From Paenibacillus tengchongensis (GTDB lineage Bacteria > Bacillota > Bacilli > Paenibacillales > Paenibacillaceae): a stretch of DNA of 64,000 bases. How positions within the stretch are numbered: the first letter of the stretch is position 1; each line of letters begins with the position of its first letter. Under the pieces are notes generated by a model. That model saw only the letters and a program-made list of their open reading frames with translations. It made no database searches and was not told the origin of the DNA. The stretch lies in NCBI RefSeq assembly GCF_008973665.1, contig NZ_WACP01000009.1, positions 124,001 through 188,000 of the forward strand, written 5' to 3'. Made by a program: the position numbers and the translations under genes. Below are positions 26,401 to 33,300 of this stretch, piece by piece.

Positions 26401-26972
26401 TCCGCCAGTTCCGCCAGTCGGTCTTCTTCATCGATATACAGCTGCGACATCTCCTGTTCCAGGTCGCCGAACACGAGGCGCAGATCGTCCAGCTTGCCGC
26501 TGAGAATCGGGCTGCCCCCGGCCGCATCGCCGATATCGGCCAGCCGCTCTTCCAGTTCGGAAGCGCCGAGGCAGCAGCGCTTCAGCTCCGTATGCAGGCT
26601 ACTGAGCTGCTCGACGAATCCCGGGCGGTCGCTGGATGCCCCGAACAGCTTCAGCTCATCCTTCCGGCGCTTGATAATCTTGTAGAGCAGCATCTTCTTG
26701 CCCTCTTCACTGATCGGCAGGCTGCCGCTGCCTCCGGTCTCCTGCTTCACCCTGTAAGCGAGACGCGAGAAGCTCAGCGTCTGCGCCCGCAGGCTGCCCT
26801 TGACCCGGCCGGACTCCAGAAGTCCGCGTTCTGCGCCGAATGACCCCTGCTCCGGAACCAGCAGAATCACCGGCGTCCCGAACGGTTCCTGCTCCAATTG
26901 GGCGGAAACCGTCTCCCATATTCTCGTTGTCTTGCCGCTGCCTGAACGGCCAAGCATAAAGTGTACCGTCAT
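23451..26972 (-). CDS. addB: ATP-dependent helicase/nuclease subunit AddB
   Basis: 1173 residues. Walker A GRSGSGKT (8-15) in an otherwise inactivated helicase fold that scans for Chi, and a C-terminal nuclease with VIDYKSS. The 4Fe-4S cluster that staples the nuclease is complete: C810 plus C1130, C1133 and C1139 in CTFCAFRPVC. ATG at 26972. First gene of addB-addA-sbcD-sbcC. Confidence 0.97.
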   Translation of the reverse strand: MTVHFMLGRSGSGKTTRIWETVSAQLEQEPFGTPVILLVPEQGSFGAERGLLESGRVKGSLRAQTLSFSRLAYRVKQETGGSGSLPISEEGKKMLLYKIIKRRKDELKLFGASSDRPGFVEQLSSLHTELKRCCLGASELEERLADIGDAAGGSPILSGKLDDLRLVFGDLEQEMSQLYIDEEDRLAELAEHLADSAYIRGAEIWVDGFHGFTNQEYTVLRGLMLHASKVTVALTLDRIYPAGAQPHELELFHPTAVTYIKLRGMAEELGLEVWDELLSPPVPPRFTDSPALAHLERGFARRVRWSGESEPVSAAIAVSAAASRRTEVESALGEMLRLAREDGARFTEMAVFMRNIADYEPLVAPLFEEYGVPFFLDQKAEELHHPLAEFIRSALDVVRRRWRYEDVFRCVKTELLLPEDSGLTRGDMDALENYVLACGIHGYRWTDGKPWKGIPSLSLESSPAVDGAMLERMERCRTAITDVLLPFEKRVKKSKTALELCTAVYLLLQECGAAGKLEQLSKAALEQGQPERAREHTQLWGAVLNLLDQIAEMMGPENMEFTMFTGVLETGLAELKLGLVPPALDQVLVGTMDRTRVSGVKYAFLLGFNEGVVPAQFKEDGILNEGERLALEQAGMELAPGASRRMLDERFLIYNALTTASRRLWISYAAADEEGKPLLPSEIIRHLQGMFTEALAVRQVTGFPSAVLPGEEAKGEAQHLGFIGAPEQTLRMLMLQLRQWRQGTEIPGVWWDVYNWFVRDSEQSGRLKRQLQSLFYRNEGKPLKRETSLRLYGGTTLRGSVSRMEKFVSCAFSHFASYGLRLKERQLYKLQAPDIGQLFHAALSDMAKRLQEQGRGWGSMTEEECRREAGETVDRLSPLLQGEILMSSKRYGYIKRKLKNIVSRASVILGEHARRGSFEPVGLELDFGPGQDLPPLRITLPNGCVMEVVGRIDRVDMAEGEQGVLLRVIDYKSSQQDLKLHEVYYGLALQMLTYLDVLLTYSEQWLGKPALPAGTLYFHVHDPLLSSPNGLNQEQARQELLKRFKMRGLLTADPGVVSLMDAGLEKGHSSIVPVALKSDGSFYSSASVATPEQWRQLLTAVRSNIRDIGTRITEGDVEIKPYRIQQETACTFCAFRPVCQFDESVEGNGFKLLDKPGKEAVWDLLSRKGGETL

Positions 26973-27055
26973 CTCCGAAAGACTCCCTCCATGGCTTTTC
27001 GTGGCAGCCCCGGACCAACGGATGGAGCTAACACGGCCGCAATACTCGTCCCAAC

Positions 27056-27064
27056 ATTATACCA
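27056..27064 (-). promoter_or_regulatory. Extended -10 promoter of the addBA-sbcDC operon
   Basis: Minus strand TGGTATAAT (27064-27056), a perfect extended -10, about 84 bases before the addB ATG; the -35 region (TGTTCT at 17 bases) is poor, as is usual for extended -10 promoters. The remainder of the 276-base gap to the RlmI-like gene shows no gene and no clear terminator. Confidence 0.6.
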
Positions 27065-27248
27065 CAACTCTTCCAGCGAGAACATACGTTTGCCATTGTT
27101 TACAAGTATCCCGCGCACAAAAGACCTCCCGGAGGCAATTCCCGTCCTAACAGAAAAAGCCTGAAACCATGCTTCCGCACAGTTCCAAGCTTGTCCTGCC
27201 GCCCCGATAGGTTACGCACAGCAAATAACGCTTTACGATTCCGGCAGC

Positions 27249-28646
27249 TTATTTCTTGCTGCGCACTTCAAAGATCGCAAACTTCAAATAATGTCCCTCA
27301 TCCACACCGAGAATCTGCGGATGATCCTTGCCGGCAGCGCGCCACTCGATCAGCCGCAGCACCTTGCCGGCATCCTTCGCCGCTTCCTGGATGGTATCCA
27401 GGAACAACTGCGGCTGCATGTGGTACGAGCAGCTTGCCGTAACGAGATAACCGCCTTCGTTAACCAGCTTCATCCCGTGCAGGTTGATATCCTTGTAGCC
27501 GCGGCAGGCTCCCGCAACGGCACTCTTGGTCTTGGCGAACGCCGGAGGGTCGAGGATTACAACATCCCAGGTACGCCCGCCGCCGGCGGTCATCGGCTTC
27601 GACGTATCGGCTTTGGCCGCCGGTTTACCTGCAGCGTCCGCCCCTTCACCCGTTGCCCGCTCCGTACGCTCCTCCAGCCCTTTGACCTGGTTGCGCAGGT
27701 AGGCGAAGGCGTCATCCACGACAAACTCGACACGGTCACTGAATCCGTTGAGCTCTACATTGGCCTTGGCGCTTTCAATAGCATGCGCGGACACATCGAG
27801 GCAGGTGACCTTCTTTGCCCCGTATTTGCACGCGTGCAGGGTGAAGCTGCCGGTATGGGAGAAGCACTCCAGCACCGTGGCCCCGTCCCAGTACGGAAAA
27901 GTCACCTGCTTGCCGCTCTTGTTCACCGGGACTTGATGCAGCGTACCGTCTTCAGCGGCAACTTCCTGCAGCGTAATGCCGCTGCGCGCTCCCCAGCCCT
28001 TGATCAGCGGCTCAATGGCCGCCCGGTTCTCCCGCTGGTCGAAGAAGTAGCCGGTCTTCTGGCCTTCTTCAATGTCCACAATGACCTTCAGACCGTTCTC
28101 TTCCACGGTCACATGGCGCGGTACCTCGCCGTACAGCACGCCGGTCCGCTGCTCCAGCCCTTCCAGCTCGCGCACGGAGACGTCGCTGCGCTCATAGATG
28201 CCGCGCGGCTGGAGCACAGCCGCCAGCGCCTCCACGATTTCGGCGCGGCACTTGTCCATGCCGAGAGTCAGAATCTGCACGACGAGCACATCGGCGAAGC
28301 GGTCGACGATCAGGCCGGGCAGAAAGTCGGCTTCTCCGTAGACCAGCCGGTAGGCATCCGCCCCCGGCAGAAAACGCTCCCGGTGCTGCAGGCAATTGCC
28401 GAAGCGTTCCGTGAAGAATGCCGTGTCCATAACCGTTAGCGGCGAAGCCGACACCATTCTGACCCGGATCTGCGAGGCGGGATTGTAGTACCCCGTTCCG
28501 AGATAACGTCCTTGATGATTCCGCACCTCCACCAGCCCGCCGGGCTGCGCTTCACCTTCTACAGAGGCCACTTCGCTGGCGTATACCCACGGATGTCCCT
28601 GCTCCAGCCGCTTCTTGCGGCTGCGTTCCAATATTACCGATACCAA
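27249..28646 (-). CDS. RlmI-like class I rRNA (cytosine-C5) methyltransferase
   Basis: 465 residues. An N-terminal PUA domain (LEQGHPWVYASEV to YNPASQIRVRM) is followed by a RlmI/YwbD-type methyltransferase: YGEADFLPGLIVDRFADVLV, EEGQKTGYFFDQRENR, SAM loop VLECFSHTGSFTLHACKYGA and VILDPPAFAKTKSAV. Relatives make m5C in 23S rRNA. Between VDDAFAYLRNQ and WDVVILDPP there is a low-complexity insert of about 35 residues (ERATGEGADAAGKPAAKA), longer than usual. A TTG at 28646 is chosen, nine bases from GGGAG; an in-frame TTG at 28655 touches that site. Confidence 0.88.
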   Translation of the reverse strand: MVSVILERSRKKRLEQGHPWVYASEVASVEGEAQPGGLVEVRNHQGRYLGTGYYNPASQIRVRMVSASPLTVMDTAFFTERFGNCLQHRERFLPGADAYRLVYGEADFLPGLIVDRFADVLVVQILTLGMDKCRAEIVEALAAVLQPRGIYERSDVSVRELEGLEQRTGVLYGEVPRHVTVEENGLKVIVDIEEGQKTGYFFDQRENRAAIEPLIKGWGARSGITLQEVAAEDGTLHQVPVNKSGKQVTFPYWDGATVLECFSHTGSFTLHACKYGAKKVTCLDVSAHAIESAKANVELNGFSDRVEFVVDDAFAYLRNQVKGLEERTERATGEGADAAGKPAAKADTSKPMTAGGGRTWDVVILDPPAFAKTKSAVAGACRGYKDINLHGMKLVNEGGYLVTASCSYHMQPQLFLDTIQEAAKDAGKVLRLIEWRAAGKDHPQILGVDEGHYLKFAIFEVRSKK

Positions 28647-28776
28647 TGCATTCAACTCCCTGTTCTAATGCCGGCAGGCGTTAAGCCAAGTCCGGTTCTG
28701 CGGTGCAATATTATACATGTCCTCCCTACAGGCCTCATATATTTGATGTACAACCCTGTCCGGAAGGAGTCTCCTT

Positions 28777-29766
28777 ATGATCCGAGATGTGCTGTTCCCC
28801 GTCATATATGGGCTTGTAATCTTTCTTGCCGGCATGAAGGTGATGGAGACCGCGCTGTCCAGGCTGGCCGGTCCGCTGCTGTCGCGCGCGCTGGACAAGG
28901 CAACCTCCACACCGCTTAAAGGCATGGCCGCCAGCGCCCTGCTGTCGGCGCTCTTGCAGAGCAGCACCGCCGTAACGGTACTGACTATCGGCATGGTCAA
29001 CGCCGGCCTCCTGTCCTATTCCCGCACGCTCGGCATTATCCTCGGCAGCAACATCGGCACCTGTCTGACTACCGAGCTGATCGGGCTGAATATCAGCGGC
29101 CTGGCCGCGCCGCTGCTGGCCGGCTCGCTCTCCCTGTGGGCAGCAGCCGTCATCCTCGGCGAGCTGCCGCCCCGCACCCGGCCCGCCGGCGAAGCCTTGC
29201 GCCGCGCCGCTGCGCCGCTCCAGTTCATCAGCCTGGCGCTGGCCGGCTTCGCCTTGGTCCTGTGGGGCATCGCGGTTATGCAATCCATCGGCCCCGCGCT
29301 GGAAGCAAGCGGGCTGTTCCGCTGGTTCATGGCGCAAGCCGCCACGAGCGCCCTGTGGGGCCTCGCCGCCGGAGCCTGCCTCACCGCGCTTCTGCACAGC
29401 AGCGCGGCGGTGATCGGCATGGCGATGGGCCTTGCCGCCTCCGGTGTCATGCCGCCGGAGATCGGCATCGCCATCGTGCTCGGCGCCAACATCGGCACCT
29501 GCTTCACGGCCGTCGTATCCGCCATTGGCGGGTCGGCCTCCGGCATGTTCGTCGCCCTCTCGCATGTGGCGCTCAATGTGGGCGGTGCGCTGCTGTTCCT
29601 GCCCTTCACCGGACCGCTCGCAGTATGGTCGGCTGCCTTCGGCGGTGGAGCCGCTTCCCAACTGGCGCATGCCCAGACCATATTCAATGTTGTCTGCTCG
29701 CTGCTGGCACTTCCGCTGTGCTATCTGCCGCTCTGGACCAGGCTCGAGCGGCGATGGCAAAGCTGA
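28777..29766 (+). CDS. Na/Pi cotransporter family membrane protein
   Basis: 329 residues, about eight membrane helices. Two inverted copies of the family QSS motif are present, LLQSSTAVTVLTIG and LLHSSAAVIGMAMG, each followed by a GSNIGTC or GANIGTC loop, typical of NptA/YjbB-type sodium-phosphate symporters. It lacks the C-terminal PhoU-like domain of longer members. ATG with GGAAGGAG ahead. Transcribed away from the RlmI-like gene; a weak GCTGGG/CCCAGC hairpin follows the stop near 29775-29798. Substrate is inferred from the family. Confidence 0.88.
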   Translation: MIRDVLFPVIYGLVIFLAGMKVMETALSRLAGPLLSRALDKATSTPLKGMAASALLSALLQSSTAVTVLTIGMVNAGLLSYSRTLGIILGSNIGTCLTTELIGLNISGLAAPLLAGSLSLWAAAVILGELPPRTRPAGEALRRAAAPLQFISLALAGFALVLWGIAVMQSIGPALEASGLFRWFMAQAATSALWGLAAGACLTALLHSSAAVIGMAMGLAASGVMPPEIGIAIVLGANIGTCFTAVVSAIGGSASGMFVALSHVALNVGGALLFLPFTGPLAVWSAAFGGGAASQLAHAQTIFNVVCSLLALPLCYLPLWTRLERRWQS

Positions 29767-29852
29767 CTTAAGGCTGGGTAAATGCACCGGCCCCAGCTAA
29801 TCGCTGTCTTATTATACTTCAAACCGCCCGCTAAGACTAATCCTTCCCGCAT

Positions 29853-30680
29853 TCAAAAGATCGAATAAAACCGGGAACCGTCATAAAAGGTGATAACGGC
29901 GGAAGCGGCGGCGATGGCACATACGCAGCCGACAGCCAGCCAATCAGCGAAGGCGAACGGCCGTGACCGGAACCAGGTACGTCTGCGGCCGGCGCCAAAG
30001 CCGCGCAGCTCCATAGCGGCGCTGATCCGCTCGATCCGCTCAATGCTGCTGAGAATCAACGGCGTCAGGATGGAGATCATGTTCTTCACCCGTTTCGGCA
30101 GCTTCTCCCTGCGGGAGAGGTCAATTCCCCGCGCCTGGGCCGAGAAGGATATCTGCTCATAGTCGCGCTGGATATCTGGGATATAGCGCAGGGCCAGCGA
30201 AACGGCATAGGCAATTTTATAATTAACACCGATCCGGTTCAGGGAAGCGGCGAATTCTCCAGGGTCTGTCGTGAGCAGAAACAGGATAGCCAACGGAATG
30301 ACGACCGCATATTTTAAGGCGACATTAAGCTGATAGAACAATTGCTCCGCCGTCACTGTATAACGCCCCACGAGATGGACAAGATCATGCCGTGAGCCGT
30401 AAATCCTTGTACCCTCTAGCGGGGAGAACACGAAGATTGCGATCTGGTTCAGCATGAAAAAGAGCAGGATAACATATAGCACAAAAGCATAATCGCTGAA
30501 CTTCACCCGCGACATCCGGAAGACGACCAGCGAAAGCAGCAGCATGGCCAGCAGACAGCGGGTATCGTATGTAATCATCGCCGAGACGGACCAGAGGATA
30601 AAAACAATCAGCTTTGCGGCGCCGGTCAGGCGGTGCACCGGCGAATTTTGCCCGGTAAACGTTAGCATTCGGGCTCTCAT
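29853..30680 (-). CDS. ECF transporter transmembrane protein EcfT
   Basis: 275 residues, six or so membrane helices. The two coupling motifs that dock the ATPases are present: AQARGIDL and AMELRGFG. EcfT joins the ATPase pair to the substrate-binding S subunit. Overlaps the ATPase gene by four bases (ATGA), so translation is coupled. The last helix ends shortly before the stop; length is typical. Confidence 0.93.
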   Translation of the reverse strand: MRARMLTFTGQNSPVHRLTGAAKLIVFILWSVSAMITYDTRCLLAMLLLSLVVFRMSRVKFSDYAFVLYVILLFFMLNQIAIFVFSPLEGTRIYGSRHDLVHLVGRYTVTAEQLFYQLNVALKYAVVIPLAILFLLTTDPGEFAASLNRIGVNYKIAYAVSLALRYIPDIQRDYEQISFSAQARGIDLSRREKLPKRVKNMISILTPLILSSIERIERISAAMELRGFGAGRRRTWFRSRPFAFADWLAVGCVCAIAAASAVITFYDGSRFYSIF

Positions 30681-32380
30681 TGACGCCGCCTCCTGTCGTC
30701 GTGGATAAACGTGCGCACAAATTCTGCCGGCTCCGTAAAGCCTGCCCGCCGCGCCAGGGAGTAGAGCGAGGTTTCCCGCAGGTTGGCACTGTCCATAACG
30801 CCCTTGTCTGCAAGAACGTTCTCGGGTCTGCCGTCGGCTAGCTTCCTTCCCCCGGCCAGCACCACTGTCCGCTGCGCATATTCCAGCATCAGATGCATGT
30901 CATGCGTAATGATGATGACCGTAATTCCGCGCTGCTGCAGCTCCAGCAGAAATTCCATCATCTCATGATATGACCCGTAATCCTGCCCGGCGGTCGGTTC
31001 GTCGAGAATAAGGATCTCCGGCTCAAGCACCAGGATGGAAGCGATGGTGACCCGCTTCTTCTGCCCGTAGCTGAGCGCGGACACCGGCCATTCGCGGAAC
31101 GGCAGCAGGCCGCAAATGTGCAGTGTCTTCAGCACCTTCTCCCGGACCTCCTCCTCCCCGAATCCCCGAAGCCGCAGTCCCAGAGCAATTTCGTCGTACA
31201 GCAGATGCTTTGAGAGCATATGGTTCGGATTCTGCATGACATAGCCGATATGCTGAGCCCGTTCTCTGACCGAGTCTCTGCCGATATCCCGGCCGCTTAG
31301 CAGGATACGGCCCGAATCCGGCTTGTACAGGCCGCAGATCAGCCGGGACAGCGTCGATTTGCCGGCCCCGTTACGGCCGGCGATACAGAGCATTTCACCC
31401 TTCCCCGCTGTGAGCGACACTTCTTGCAGCATGGGCCTCTTGCCGTAACTGAAAGTGACCTCCTTCAGCTCGAGCAGTGGCTGATAAACGGGGTATACCA
31501 GGCCCCCTGCCCGGTCTGCCTGCCACTCCCGCAGCCTGGCGAACTGATACTCCCCAAGCTGCAGCTTATCCGGATGCTGCGGCTGCATCTCTTCGGTGAT
31601 CGTGCAGCCGGCATATTTCAGCGCCGACAGATAAAGCGGTTCGCGGAGGCGTGCGCCTGTCAGCACTTCCGATGCAAGCAGCTTTGCCGGAGGACAGTCA
31701 GCCACAATCCTGCCTTCCTCCATCACAATAATACGGTCTACCGGACGGTGGAGCACCTCCTCCAGGCGGTGTTCCACGAGGATAACCGTCTTGCCGGTCT
31801 CCTGTGCGATCCGGTCTATCCATTCTATGACCTGGGCGCCGGATGCCGGATCCAGACTGGCCAGGGGCTCGTCGAACAGTAAAATATCCGTATTCAGGGC
31901 CAATATCCCGGCCAGCATCGTCTTCTGCTTCTGTCCGCCCGAGAGCTCCTGCGGGGAGGCCCCCAGCAGTTCCTCAATGCCGACGGCTGCAGCTGCAGCG
32001 GTGACCCGCCGGTTCATTTCGGCCAAGGGCACCCCGCGGTTTTCCAGTCCAAAGGCGATATCCTCGCCGACGGTTAGCCCGACAAACTGCCCGTCAGGGT
32101 CCTGCAGCACCGTCCCGACCATTCCGGAAACGGCGGCAATGGACAGCTCTCGCGGATCCCGCCCCTTGATGCTCAAGCGCCCGTCTGCCGTTCCTTTGTG
32201 GACAAAGGGAATCAGCCCGTTCAGACAATGGGCCAGCGTGCTTTTTCCCGAACCGGACGGACCGGCAATCAGGACCTTCTCTCCGGCGGCAATGCTAAGG
32301 GTAACATCCCGGAGCGTGGGCTCCTGCTGACTGCGGTAAGTAAAGGAGAAATGCTCGAACTCAATAATAGTATTGCTCAT
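30677..32380 (-). CDS. ECF transporter double ATPase (fused EcfA1/EcfA2)
   Basis: 567 residues, two ABC ATPase domains in one chain. Domain 1: Walker A GPSGSGKST, LSGGQKQKTMLAGIL, DEPLASLD. Domain 2: GRNGAGKSTLSRLI, LSYGQKKRVTIASIL, DEPTAGQD, THDM. This fused form is found with S components of the YkoE/UPF0397 kind. I chose the ATG at 32380 (MSNTIIEFEHFSF); the frame extends 13 codons upstream. AAGGAG lies 13 bases ahead, rather far. A terminator-like hairpin (32422-32446) lies between this gene and the S gene. Confidence 0.93.
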   Translation of the reverse strand: MSNTIIEFEHFSFTYRSQQEPTLRDVTLSIAAGEKVLIAGPSGSGKSTLAHCLNGLIPFVHKGTADGRLSIKGRDPRELSIAAVSGMVGTVLQDPDGQFVGLTVGEDIAFGLENRGVPLAEMNRRVTAAAAAVGIEELLGASPQELSGGQKQKTMLAGILALNTDILLFDEPLASLDPASGAQVIEWIDRIAQETGKTVILVEHRLEEVLHRPVDRIIVMEEGRIVADCPPAKLLASEVLTGARLREPLYLSALKYAGCTITEEMQPQHPDKLQLGEYQFARLREWQADRAGGLVYPVYQPLLELKEVTFSYGKRPMLQEVSLTAGKGEMLCIAGRNGAGKSTLSRLICGLYKPDSGRILLSGRDIGRDSVRERAQHIGYVMQNPNHMLSKHLLYDEIALGLRLRGFGEEEVREKVLKTLHICGLLPFREWPVSALSYGQKKRVTIASILVLEPEILILDEPTAGQDYGSYHEMMEFLLELQQRGITVIIITHDMHLMLEYAQRTVVLAGGRKLADGRPENVLADKGVMDSANLRETSLYSLARRAGFTEPAEFVRTFIHDDRRRRQ

Positions 32381-32421
32381 ATCTGCATATCCGCTCCTTG
32401 GATTCCCGATCTCCTTCAATT

Positions 32422-32446
32422 AAAAAAACCGGTGAGCTTCACCGGT
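32422..32446 (-). terminator. Terminator-like hairpin inside the ECF operon
   Basis: Minus strand ACCGGTGA (32446-32439) pairs with TCACCGGT (32435-32428), then seven T. It lies 20 bases past the S-component stop and about 40 bases before the ATPase start, so it either ends a separate S-gene transcript or attenuates read-through into the ATPase and EcfT genes. Confidence 0.85.
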
Positions 32447-32466
32447 CTTGATGCTGTTCTCTACCG

Positions 32467-33027
32467 TTAATTCAGCTTGCGCAGGCTTCCCTGCTTCGTA
32501 CGGGTCTTTCCAAAAGCCGCCGCCAGCAACGTTCCGATCACACCCACAGTCACCATGTTTGCCGCTCCGGCAACGAGTCCTTGCGTAAATACTTTGTCCG
32601 CCGGCTCCGCATAGATCAGAATATCGAGCAGCGGGGCTACGGCGAACCAGGCGATGGCGTTAGCGGCCACCTGGGCCACATTGAAGGTGATGATCTCTTT
32701 TCGTCCGAAATGACCATCCGCAATGGAAATCCGCGAAGACGCCAGACCGATGATAAGCCCGACCAGCCCGGAGGAGATCACCCAACTGAACCAAGGGGAC
32801 CCGTAAAAAATGGCGTCCTTCAGTGTATGGCCGATCAGTCCGATCAAGAGACCCGCAACCGGCCCGTACAGCAACGAGAACAAAGCGAGCAGCGCATACG
32901 TCGTTTCGATGCTGGTGTTGGGAATCCCGGAAGGAATGGAACCGAATCTCCCCAGAATCACAAACAGCGCCGACCCGATGCCAATCGCTACAACCGTAAT
33001 TATCGACAATCCGTTCCTTCTTGCCAT
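32467..33027 (-). CDS. ECF transporter S component, UPF0397 type
   Basis: 186 residues, five or six membrane helices. GLSIITVVAIGIGSALFVIL and IPSGIPNTSIETTYALLALF, then GPVAGLLIGLIGHTLKDAIF and GSPWFSWVISSGLVGL, match the UPF0397 family of S components. These bind a small substrate, probably a vitamin, and work with a dedicated double ATPase and EcfT, both downstream here. The substrate is unknown; no THI-box or FMN riboswitch was seen upstream. Start chosen at the ATG at 33027 because GGGAG is nine bases ahead; an ATG three codons earlier touches that site. A small hairpin ATGGTT/AACCAT (33046-33072) lies just before the ribosome site. Confidence 0.9.
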   Translation of the reverse strand: MARRNGLSIITVVAIGIGSALFVILGRFGSIPSGIPNTSIETTYALLALFSLLYGPVAGLLIGLIGHTLKDAIFYGSPWFSWVISSGLVGLIIGLASSRISIADGHFGRKEIITFNVAQVAANAIAWFAVAPLLDILIYAEPADKVFTQGLVAGAANMVTVGVIGTLLAAAFGKTRTKQGSLRKLN

Positions 33028-33211
33028 CTGCCTCATCTCCCTTTTATGGTTGGTGTGAACCTATGTAACCATGCTCTAGATGATTAGCCCAGATGTATTT
33101 TTCGGATATTATACATCGAATTACTGGGGAATTCTATAGTAATTATTCCATAAATATTAAGCTGCTGCCATTCTCCAAATGATAACTGCGTTATGCCGGG
33201 TGCAACTATGC

Positions 33212-33253
33212 AAAAAATCCGCAAAACGCTGCGCTGTGCAGCATTTTGCGGAT
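33212..33253 (-). terminator. Terminator after the BIG2 protein gene
   Basis: Minus strand ATCCGCAAAATGCTGC pairs with GCAGCGTTTTGCGGAT (33253 to 33217), followed by six T. It begins 48 bases past the stop at 33301. The gap from here to the S-component gene contains a TATAAT on the minus strand near 33105 that may be the importer promoter. Confidence 0.9.
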
Positions 33254-33300
33254 ACACGAATCTCTTCGATCGGGAGTGCCTTCAAGGGCAGGCACAGATT

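Noticed and set aside
33037..33180. Vitamin or preQ1 riboswitch before the ECF S component
   Set aside because: I looked for the THI box, RFN element and preQ1 motif; only a short hairpin is present and the conserved cores are missing.
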